A stretch of DNA of 64,000 nt from Apostichopus japonicus. Lineage: Eukaryota; Echinodermata; Holothuroidea; Aspidochirotida; Stichopodidae. Shown here piece after piece: positions 12,301 to 24,623 of the stretch (the first letter of the stretch is position 1; the number at the start of each line of letters is the position of its first letter). The stretch is from positions 6,702,501-6,766,500 of the forward strand of contig NC_092561.1 in NCBI RefSeq assembly GCF_037975245.1, read 5' to 3'. The translations under genes and the position numbers were made by a program. Below the pieces are notes generated by a model, which saw nothing but the letters and a program-made list of their open reading frames with translations, was not told where the DNA came from and made no database searches.

Positions 12301-15300
12301 TTTCCCCCACCCTCAAATTACATTCCCCCACCCTAAAATTACTTTTCCCCTCACTGACTTAGGCATGATATTGTCTTTCATAACCCATTCCTATGTCAAT
12401 ATGACAGGGAACGTACCTGCAGCTTTAGAAGGGTGTTCATAATAGTACTACGATATGCTACAATGGTGTCTGCCTCGAATAATTTGGTACCGTACACCGG
12501 CAAACTTTTCTTTAAACTATCTCACGACAGAACGTACCTGTTCCACCATCTCCTGTGTCCGGGGCGAAGCAGTAAGTCCCGACCTTGAGGTTTATGTCAC
12601 AATGCTGGCAGCGGAAACAATCTCGGTGGAAGAAGAGCCCCTCTGCGCTAAGCCTTTCCATGACGTAGACGTGTTTGGCACAGAAGAAACAGGTATTGCT
12701 GCGATGGGAACCTACAGATCCATTCTGCTTCTAAAAAATGAAAAGGAAAGACCAAAAAACAGATAAAAGAAGAGAAATCCTACTGTTTAATCTGTAGAGG
12801 TTTTTAAACACATTCAAAACAACAGATTGTTGACTGATAGAGCATACTGTTTCTTGATTACATTTGGAATATATTTTCCCGATATGTGTAGAGGAATGAC
12901 GTATCCTACACTTGTATGACAGGTCAGAAAAACATCTTTAATAGGTCAGAAAAAACATCTTCAATTATCTTTCTACTTTAAAAGCATCCATTGTTGGGGC
13001 TTTGTTCTTTCGGTGATGAGAATCAGGCGATCGGAGATATACCGAACATTGGCGGTATCGTACGAGAAAAACATTTGCATTTAAATCAGAGAAATCTTGT
13101 AACTTCAGTTAATATCATGTGTTATGATTTTATCATGGAGGGGAAAAACAAAATGTTAACAAACTGTGTACAAAAAAATGGGCTTGTATGTGTTAATGTA
13201 TAAAATGTTACAGAAACTGACATGTCGTTCTTAGGCGACCATTCCTCTGAAGTTGATTCTGCTAGGTTTACAACATCAAGCTATCTATAACCTTTCACAC
13301 AAGCATTTCACACAATTGATCATTCATTACAGACACCCCTCCCGACCCTCCCCCCAAAGAGGTCAACAGTCAAATGGCTTTTTTTTCTAAACATTTCTAA
13401 TTAAAAAAAAACATTTCAAAAGAAATTAGAGACAAGAAGGATGTATTATTTTATTTTTGGAATATTTTCAGGATTGCAAAAACTACTGCCACATTTTTTT
13501 TTCTGAAAAGAAAAACCCAAATCCTGGGAACTACTTTCAAGTTTCAAAACATAATTGGATTAAGCCTCCTTTCACTCACATTGCCGACGGCATGACCGTC
13601 CATCTCAGTAAGTCCTGCGATGGTCCTGAACTGAGCGGTCAGCTGTTCTGCCAGTCCGCTGACCTTATTTTGACCTCTTATTCCAATCTCCGGCCGCTCT
13701 TTATCTAATTCGGAATTGCTCCCTTGAGAACCTTGCATTAGAATCTGTTTCTTTCTTTGGAAGTCGGCATCCTGGAAAAAAAAATATCAGAACGAGAAGG
13801 ATAAGTTAGTGATCCTGCAGATTTTGACCAGACGCTCTTTTCTATCTCAGTTTTAATAACATACATAATATTTTTTTTTAAAAATTCAAAATTTTTTAAT
13901 TTTCCATCACGCTTAGGAAACAAAAGCTCGATAGTAAAAAACTGTAAAAGGCTGATCAATACATTGTTATGAAATTTAAAGTGTCGATGTGGAATCAAAG
14001 AATTAGTTGATGTAAAGGGCGTGGGTGTGGTGGCCAATTGGCTAAGGCATCGGACTCGTGATCCAAGGATTGCTGGTTCGATTCCTGCCTAGTTCATTGC
14101 ATTGTGTCCTTGGGCGAGATGCTTTATCTCACTTGCCTCTTTCCACCTAGGGGTTCAATGTGTACCTGTGAGGTTACTTGTCATTGGGCACAGTATATAA
14201 CTGCTGCCGACTGGAGGGATTGTCTCTGGGACAGGTTATCATTGACCAGGGGTAATATAACGTCTGTAAAGCGCTTTGAGACCTATCGCTGGTATAAAGC
14301 GCTATATAAAAAGCAAAAAAATATTATATATTATTTATTTAGACCTACTTTTCTGTCCTGAGACTTCCTCTTCATAGCAATTGGACTGAGAGGGGGTCCT
14401 CTGTCCTTCTTCTCATTCTCTTCCAGTATTCTATCTGCATCCTGCGAGAGTTTGCGACCCGATTTCTTCATCCTCTTGGTTAACCTGGACAGGAACGAAC
14501 GTTTGGAATTGGCAGAGGAGCTGGCCAGTTGTATATCTTCCTCGATGGCATTAGTGGCTGTGATCAGAAAATCAAAACAGGAATATGTGTATTCTGAGAA
14601 TAAAAAACTGAAGGCTTTATTTTATTTCTGATGAACAAAACTTAAAATAGGCTATTTGAGGAGGGTACAGATTGGAGTTGAGAAAACTACTTCAATTTAT
14701 GCATCCATGTCAAAAAGTCAGCCTCTGAAGGGACTGCAACAAACCTAGCAGCCAGGCTGTCGAGGACATTTTGTTTCTATTTTTCAGCAGTTATTTTGAT
14801 GATGATTTAAGCGACCACAAATGTGGAAGAAACCAGAAAGGGCTTACGGATTACAACTTACATGTCGGGTGGCTTCCAATTTAACATTTTAACTCATATT
14901 TGGAATCAATTTAGAAAGTCATTTCATATGGGAAAACCGTACATTGCTCTCGGATGAAAAACCCACGTTACTATGACCCGGCCGGGTATCGAACCGGGAA
15001 CCTACCGAATGCTAAGCCTCATTGCTTAGCTGCATTTTACAGAAAAAGCACTGTTGGTTTGGAGAGATTATCTCTACCGTTTTATATATCAATCCAGTCA
15101 CGCTATAGAGGATTAAGCTGCTGTTTACCTTTTTGATATGGTGCCTTTTAAACCAACTATAAAACAAAAGTTTGGAGCGGGGAAAAATATCAGGACAAAT
15201 ACATTATACTTAACAAACACAAAGACATACAAAATGAGCAACCCCGTATGATGTGTAGGTGACTGATTGATAATTAAAAAAAAAAAAATTAAAAGGGCAC

Positions 15301-18300
15301 AGAGTGAACTTACGAACAATGCTAGCTTCAGGGACTTCGTCTTTGAATAAATCGTATATTCTGGAGATATAAGCGACCATGGACAATTTATCGGGACCAT
15401 CGAAGGATGCCATGTCCTTTGCAGTCATGGCTGGAGGGATCCCTAGATGCTGTTCAGCTGTTTCAAGTGCCAGCTGATTGTTTTCAATCATGTCTTTGGC
15501 TTTTAATGAATCAAAATCTCTGAAGGGACACAAAAACAAAAAACACATCATGGATGACAAAACTGTAAATTAACGTTACAAAAATAAGAAAGGAGTCTCT
15601 TGGGGAAGGGCAAAAAAGGTCAAAGGAAAGAAAGTTTGCTAGTTATAGCTGGATCATCAAAGCGATCTAAATGACTCTTGCTCGAAGTTTTACGACCATC
15701 AGATTTAAAATATGGAATTTGTGCCCAGGATTCCATTTTTCTGAGAGAAAAAATTCCTGTCAAAGAATGTTAGTCCAAAAAAAGGTTCAAGAATTAAGAT
15801 TACACTTCAAAATTTGTTTGTTGTAATTATTTAGGATGTCGGTAAACATTTCATCGCCTCAACAGTTCTCATGGATATATTAAACACAATATAAAGCATA
15901 ATTATATGAGTTTCAAAAATACATTCCTGTCCTATCACCGTAACTTCAAATGAACTTTGTGTAAAGTCAAGCTTACGATCAAAAGCACCACAATATTTTT
16001 CTTTTATCTTGTCAATTTATCAACTGGAGAAAACATAATCATAAAAAATAATAGAAAACATTCTAGAAATCTTTCAAAAACTCAGAGCACTGCATGAGAC
16101 CATAATTCTGGAGGCCCCTACAATATGGTATAACTGATGACATGACCCTAGTATAGAACTGGTAAAATATCTTACATTAACTGAGGTCTGTATCTATGAA
16201 TAATTGCACACATGGCTAGTCCATTCCTCCAAGATGAAGTCATGTTCTCTATCTTGACATCTTGGTAAGTTTCCGTCACTCTTTGGCACCAGAGTAGGAG
16301 TTTGCCACCCCTCGTTATGGACCCTAAGATGATAGAAGGAAAGGAGAGGAAAAAACTAAAATTCCTTGAGGATATAATCTGAATTTTAAACTTCAGAACG
16401 ATAGATTTCAAAGGGAGAGGAAGTGGGCATTTGACTCTTAAGGAGGTCAGTGGTCACGTACAGTGCTAAAATGTAACCAACTTCTGTAGGCTAGGTAGGT
16501 AAGATGGGAGTGGAATAACTCTCACTAAATCAGAAAAAAAAATTCCTTTCTAATCAAAACTTTCCTACATTGTTTGTAATAAAAATCTTACTCAACTAAA
16601 AACATGCAGTGATGTTCTTTCACTTAATTCTTAAGAGGTAATTTTGATAAAAAAAATATGAAAACATAACTTTTTAATTTTTGCATGGGGTTGAATCCCC
16701 ACCCCCACCCCTCCAACTTGGTAACCCTGGATTAGGGCCTAAACTATAAAACCATGAGGGCTATGAATGCTGAAATAGTAGTACAAGAACAGACACACTA
16801 TAAGTCTGGTGACCCCTGAATTATTATATTTTTTTGATAATGTTGTTTCTTAAACTTGGTTCCAACCTTGATTTCTGGTCAAAAAATTCTACAGTATCAA
16901 TTACTACCAATGTTCATTTTTTTTCCTTCAAGAAACAGATACTGACGCCATAGCAAGCGATAGAAACAAACTCTCGAGAAATACGGATCGAAATCTATTA
17001 TTTTGTATAGAGTCAAATTTTATTCGGACCTGTTCTCTGGACCTTCGGAGTCGCCTTCCTCTCGAGGATTTCAAACTGCTTCTTGAGATCTTCGTCTTTG
17101 GTGTCGTACAGGTGGAGTACCTCCGTGGGTGCCACACCTTTCAGACGTAGGACGGGGTAACGGGACGAAGGATTGATACCGTATCCGTCATAATTCTTGT
17201 GTAGATTCTCTGGAGTTGTCTGAGCGAGTATTCTGTAGATGGCCTCACGCTCTGCTAGACACTGGAGGGGAGTGGAGTTCCCCGAGGCCCAAGACTTCAC
17301 CATCCAGGCGGCGTCGAAAGCGGAAAGGAAACCTCTTGCGCATCCCGAACCGGTAGGCCAGAAAGGCTGTGGAAAAAATGTGAGCGATAAAACTGCATCT
17401 AATTCTCTTCGTCAAAGCTTGCGAAGCCGAAATGATGACAGACGACAGAATGTCTTAAAATGTTTGATCAAGAAACGCAAACAATAACAGTATATCTCCC
17501 ACTTTTAAATGTTTAAGTTTAGGACACACCTGAACTTCCCCCACCTACCCCCACCCCCCCAAGAAAAAGACACACCTTTCTTTAATACATACTGCGATCT
17601 AAATACGAAGCGCTTTTACGTGCATACCTCTGTGATGCAATATCCCAGCTGAGTTCTGCACGGGCCAAGAAAAATTAACCCCAAAATGAACTATGTTTCT
17701 TTGACTTGACATGAGCATGGTTTGCTTCAAAATCCATTTAGTTCATGGTTAAAATAACTGCAATCCAGGCTGATTAAAATCCACAAAATTTCAAAGATAA
17801 CTGTATTTATTAATAACAGACAAACCTTACCTGACTCAGCACAGCCGCAGTACTCTCGTTCTGCCACTTCTGATGACCATTTAGTAACTGATTCCCACCT
17901 CATCCCCCTTCCAAACCCTCTACTCACCCCTATACCTCAGGTTAACCAGTACCAATCATCTGATATCATATATCAACATATCCTATCGACATATTCACTG
18001 TAAGGAAAACCCTCCCCCGAATCCACTCCCTCCACCTAACCTCTTCTCCCCCCCCCCCTCCCTCCCCCAGTTCCAGTCTACTGATAACCTCACTACCTAG
18101 CTGCTGCAGGTCAAGAAAACAAATACAATTCCTCCCTTTCCCCATTATCCATCCCCTACACAACTGCCCTCCCCTCCCCCCTTCCTCCCCATGCAGGGCA
18201 CAAATGACAGGACCATAAACCTTGTTACCCCTTACCTCTAACAGACTGTCCCCAACGAGGGATATGAGCAATTTGTGTCCGTGCCTTTCTCGGACACAGG

Positions 18301-21300
18301 CGGCGTGTTTGGCAGCGAAGATGGATGTGAAATCGAACATAGCAATATCTGGAAGTCCATAGTGGTTGAGGGCGAAGTCGAGGGTCGGTAATTGTCCGTT
18401 TGTGGAGAAATCGGCCGCCTGTCTGGCGTAGATTTGCAGTTTGTCATGGTTGACGTTTTCATGACCGAGAAGCCTTGCAGTCTCCGGCAAGTCCTAGAGC
18501 GAGACGAGAAGAAAAACGAACCGGAAGAATTGGTAAACACAGAGGTAAAAGAGGGGGGAAAGGAGTAGCCTAACAACAGCTTGACATTGCAAATTTTTGG
18601 TTGCTTAAGCGTCGTAAAAAATAATTGCTTCTTATATTATTATTATTATTATTATAATTATTATAACATTGCAAATTTCCTTTCATTTCTTTGTACTTTT
18701 ATTAAAAATCTGGCAATTATTGGTTGTTTTTGGGGGTATTTTTTATTTTACAGAAGAAATGGGAAATTTTTTATTGCAGATTGGCATCATCTCTTCTTAA
18801 ACCATTATTCCTTAGAAAAAAATAGGACTAACAATTTCCACAAAACACTGGTCAGAATTTACAGGAAGAATCAGTATAATTCTCGCTTTTATTCTTTATG
18901 AAAGAGACAAAGGAAAAGAACAATGGTACCAGTGGAGAAGAGACAATAGAAAGGAAACAACACAGAATTCCAACTACTCTACTTTGTTACTAAGACAATG
19001 GGTGAAGAAAACTTGAGGGAAGGGGAACAAAAGGTTTGGGACGAGATGTTTTGTCGTCTTACTTTAAATATGACTCCCGTTTGAACGGAGGATCAGATAT
19101 GTGGCAAACAAGAGAATAAATTTTGGTTTGAAGAGAAATCAAGGAAGAAAAACAGACTTGATGATCGTGACATTTTGGTAAAACAAAAAGTTAAAGTTTA
19201 AAGGAGGCAGAATGGGTTGCAGAGGAGATGAAGAACAAAGGAGGAACAAATAAAATGGTTCAAATATTCTCGTAACTATGACAACTTTTGAAACAAATGT
19301 ATTTGTATGTATGTATGTATTTTAAATCCTCCTGCAAGCAGGAATGCGCGAAGAAGCCACCATTGGCTTATCAAAGCTGCAAGCTGACCGAAGTCAGTCT
19401 CTTAGATTCATAATTAACGTCCATGATTAGGAATTGTCAACAACTTTGTAACTGGACGACAACATTTAAATTGGAGTGACTCAAACTCGGGACCTTATGA
19501 TTGAAAGGAACCGTAGAAATGGATAAAGAACAGAGAATTCTGTAGACAAAGAAAACAAGTGAGCAGGGCAAACAATATTTCAAAATTCTTACTTCTAATA
19601 TGACTCCCTTTTGAAGCAGACTCTGTTTCTTGGCGGTCATGACGAAATAATGGGTCTCGTCTTTGTAATATACAATGTTTTCCAGATCGATCCCTGTATC
19701 TTTTTTTAAATCCTGAAAGAACTGTTGGTTGAAGATGAAAGCGACTCCACTGATCTCCTCTACTCTCGCATCCTGCTGCGTGTGTCTGTTGATGAAGTTA
19801 GCCGTGATGGCTATGGCAAGTTTCCCCCGAAATTCTTTCCTCGCGAACCCTGTGAGACGAGATCGAGAAAAGAGAGAGAGACGTTTGTTGAAAGAGGAGA
19901 CTCAGGTTCTCAGTTGTACCGTCAAAAATCATGATAGAAAATCATGAAAATCATAAAAAATCATGAAAATCATAAAAAATCATGAAAATCATAAAAAATC
20001 AAAAATCAAATTAATAAAATCAAAATCATAAAATCAAAAATCATAAAAATTATGATGAGGTCAGGTTCTTCTTGAAACGGCAGAGACAGAGTGTGGGAAA
20101 TACGAAGAGACATGTAAGTCGGGAAGCGGAGATAATTTCAGGTTTAAATTCAGCTTTACAACACAGAATTAAAGAGCAGAAAAAAACTTGTTATACATTA
20201 CAACAAAAACACTAATAATAGATTTGTGCAGGTGGCTGACATGCCAGGTGGGGATTTTGAATGCTAACATTGGTAGTCTGATTCAGTAAGAGGAGTATTT
20301 CGTGCCTTGACACACGGATCGGTACATTCATGGATGTGAAAAAGAAAAAAATGCCAGAATCATAAATACCAATTAAAACCATGTGGGAAAGAAGAGAAGG
20401 TATACTGAGGGCAGTATTTCAGTAGAGAAAATAAGGAAAGACAATGAGGGCAGAAATTTCTACTCAACCTGGTAAAGTGTTCCTTCTTCCGTCCGCTCCG
20501 ATTATGACGTCGAATTCAAACTCCGACACGGGGTGGTCTAGAGGTTGCAGACGGGCCCGCCATCCAATCTCTGAAAAACGAAAGGAAGGAGTATTTAACC
20601 GTTATCTGAAAACAGCTGTCAAATTCTACTTTCTAGATGTAGTGTAACATTTCCTCAGATCAACATTTATCATTTCTCTCTGGTGAAAAGATTACTTGAA
20701 ATCCCTTCCCAGCCGCTTTCTGGGAACTTGCATCGAATGAAATTGGGGGGTTTAATCCTCGGTGAATAAAAGTTTGCAATGTGCTGTCTCTTCTGACTTG
20801 CATCTCCCTACCCCCCCCCCCTCCCCCAGCAAAGGAATGGCTATTTACAGGGAACCACACCCAAATGAAGACTCAGGGTTCGCTGAGCTCAGGACTTGTA
20901 AATACTGAGGTATCCCGGTCTGAATCCCGTTTCTAGCCAAATTTTCTTTCCTCTATTCAAATCTGATTATTATTTCCTAGTTAGTATATGGTACAAGGCC
21001 ATTTACTCATGGAAGAGATCCTTTACATCAACTATTCCTGTTTCTCTCTCTCTATTTCTCCATGACTACTTCACGGTCTTCTTTAAATCCACGACTACAC
21101 ATTTCTTTAAAATGAAATGAGTTACAAGCATCGATGTCAACACGATGACCGGATAGAGTGGAATGTTTAAAGTTCTAGATATAAACTTCAGGGTTTCAAA
21201 TAGTGGACAAAGTTGGAAATTTAAATAAAAATTAGTCAATTTTTGAGAGTATGAAAGTGAACACCACTCACTCTCGGGACCCTCTTGTTGCTCCGGTGGT

Positions 21301-24300
21301 TCTTCCAAACCTTCAAACATGACGTCGTAGTGAATTTCGACACCGAGTAATAGGGCAACCTTCATGAGTATCACCTGAAGTTGTCTGATACCTGAAAAAA
21401 AAATTACATAATTACATTAATTAAATAAAATATTGCAAAAAAAAATGACATCTTCTGATGAGGTCAATTGAGAGATGATTTTACAAAGTTATTTTTCATC
21501 CGATATGAAGTAAATGCTTAAAACAAGCTGTTTCCTCCAGAATTGTAGATATCCTTGTTGAAAGTGGGTGGTAACCCAGATGAAGGATTGTGGAGTGGGA
21601 GGGGGAAGGGGCATGAAGTGCTAAAAAGTTACCACTTTTGTAGGTTAGGGTAGTTGGGAATGTGCATCAGTAGACCAGAGACAGGTGAGTTTGGAGCAAG
21701 AATAATCACATTTTACAGATACTTGAGCTGAGAGAGATAAATGGCTTAAAATCTGTAGATCAGGGAATTTGCAAATTATAGATAATTTAAAGGGGGAACA
21801 AACCTACGATTATCTTTAGCTAATATAACAACCATCATTACGTTTAGCTAATATGACAACCATCTTTGTGAAGAACGATCCCTTTATTTATTATTTCTAA
21901 GTTTCATGATAATTATTTCTTTTATCACACAGACTAAAAATTACAGTTGGGCTTGTGACCCAACCATCAAAACCGCAACCAAAGAACCATTCAGTAGTAT
22001 GATCTCAGAACTGACAATATGTGGGTGTCATTCAATTCATCATTATTCCACACATTAGTGTGCAGTGTCCATGGAAACAGCCACAGTCATTCTTGTCTTT
22101 TCGTGAGTTTGCTTAATAAACAGTCCCCAATGAAGTTGATGATTTTTATGTCAAGCTTTTTCGTGTTGACTTTATCACGATCAGAATTAATAAATCCATG
22201 TCTGTAGATTCAACGGAGCCGTTTGTGTGCTTTGGAAGACATTAAATGTGCCTTCTCGAGTGCCTTGAATTGCTCTTGTTCCAATTAACAGTTGACTTTA
22301 GGAGTTCTAGTCAAATATAATTGACATCTTTCCGGCAATTCCATCTTTTTTATCTGTGGCTGTGCTTGTCAAAAACATTTTTAAAATTTGACTCGACTTC
22401 GGGCTTGTTGAACGTAGGGAAAAGTAGGCATGAACATAATTATGTTGATGATATAAATGTCTTTTATTACGATAGCTATCATGTCTGTGACCTTTGACAT
22501 CTCGCAGCGTACTGCACGATGTACCATGCTCATGCTGCCATGGTTACCATTAAGGCCCGGTCACACTACAGCGATATTTTATCGGAATACAGTCTGATTT
22601 TTCCGATTTAAGGCCAAAGAGTGAGGTTTGTGGTAGTGAAAGTAATGAATGCAGTGGAATATTCGAATAACTACTCCAAATCTGAGGGGTTCTGGAACGG
22701 ACTACATTCTAGAAGTGACGTCACATCGAAAAACGATAAAAATCGGAAGATAAATCGGATAACTATCCGATAAAAGGAAACGGAATCAATATCAAAAGTT
22801 AGGAGAGGGCTATTCCACATCGGAATGGCTCAACAGATAGCAAATCAGGTCCTTTATCACTGTGGCTAGAAGACCCGAACGAAAAACTGGCTGTTTCGAT
22901 TCCTCCGGGAAAATCGGATAGTATTCCGATAAAAAATCGGTAAAGTGTGACCGGGCCTTAAGACCAAGGCTGCCAGGTGCAGGTGTTTGCCAGGTGTAGG
23001 AAGGTTTCCATGTAATCTCTTTGCCTAGCACCATTATGTAACGTCGGGCCAAGACCTCACTGACTCCCACTCTCTCAAATAATGTTTCCGTAGCAGAGTG
23101 AGCCGTTCGAAGGAAAGAATCAGCTAATACCCTCGAGTCATTAATTGCATTTACCCAGAGGCCGAGACATTTGCTCGCGTATCATCAAGTGCCAGATTCA
23201 AGTGTCGGTCCACAAAGTACGGATGTTTTTGTTTTTGAACTTTTCCATTTGATTGATCTCTACGCTAGGGCCAAAATTTTGGGAAGAAAAGTGGAGTTTG
23301 ATCATTTACCTCACAACAGTACCCAAAAAACAAAAAGGTTGTTTATACCATCGAGATCGAATGTTAAACTTGGTATGACTATAACAAAGTTAGGTAACAT
23401 TTGTAGCAACTTTTTGTAGCACATAGGTAACAACTTACAAAAGTTCATTGCACTGAATAAACAGAACTAATATCTCAAAACTTACTTGGTTTGGATATTT
23501 ATGAATGACGAGCTTACCTGTCTCCCTACAACCTTAGCAGCCTCATTCTACCGTGCCTATAATGTCCTGGTAACCTTTCTAACACTGTGTGCCCTCTATG
23601 ACCTGCCCCTCCGGTCTATGCCCTTCCTTCTCATTCTACCATCCAAAGTGCCTGTTCACATGTTTTTCGAGTGGAATTTTTTTCCTTCGGATTTCGTCCG
23701 TGACGGTAACCTAGGATTTGAGAGTTTTCCATCTTCTGGATTTTAGAGAGCTCAGAAGTCAAGAACTAATACAACTCACACCAGCTGCTTCTGGATCTTC
23801 TGGATTTTAGAGAGCTCAGAAGTCAAGAACTAATACAACTCACACCAGCTGCTTTGTACTATACCAGAGATACTTACGCCTTCTTAGAAAATTTCTAGAC
23901 GGACAAAAACTTACTGATGTGATCGATGGCCCCGGCGCAAAACTTCCCAAAGAACTTTTTAGCTCCCAAGTTTCGGAGATCATTGATCAGGAATGGCCAG
24001 AGATGAAGGACATTGTTTCTGGAAAAACTGTTTCTCTTCTCGACGATGACTACCTTCGCACCGAGCATGGCAAGTTCTATGGCTGTTCGGAGGCCGCAGG
24101 GCCCGGCCCCTATGACGAGAACCTGAGGGCGGATATATATCGTTATCGTAATTCTGGAATGACCCAGTTAAAATACACGAAATGTGACAAACAGACGGGC
24201 TGACAAGAGCATTACAATAGGGATAAGGAAACACAGTTTACACAATAAATATTGTAAACTAACCAACAATTGTGCCTGTCAAAATTGTTAGCACCGAATG

Positions 24301-24512
24301 CCCGACACCTACCCATGTCAAGCATGAGAAAATTGTTAATCCAGTTCTGGGTCACTACTTGATTTCCTCACCCCTTGCGATTTCTACAGAAGCCATTCGG
24401 AAAACCTGCAAAACATTTTGTTTTTCTAGTTGAATGTATAAAAATTCCAAAGCTTTGACTAGTATTAATGAGAAGCTGTATCACAATGCTACAGTTATGT
24501 ATGTTATGTATA

Positions 24513-24572
<60 letters not shown>

Positions 24573-24589
24573 GATATATACACATATAT

Positions 24590-24623
<34 letters not shown>

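Noticed and set aside
11793-12362. Long reading frame of 189 codons rich in Pro, Lys and Leu
   Set aside because: It is the C-rich minisatellite read in one frame. It has no start context or homology and lies in a MICAL intron.
18239-18576. Overlapping minus frame of 112 codons next to the MICAL exon
   Set aside because: Out of frame with the conserved MICAL residues; a shadow.
20880-20945. Possible further tRNA-derived head (GGTCTGAATCCCG)
   Set aside because: Only a box-B-like word is present. Box A and a SINE body could not be recognised.
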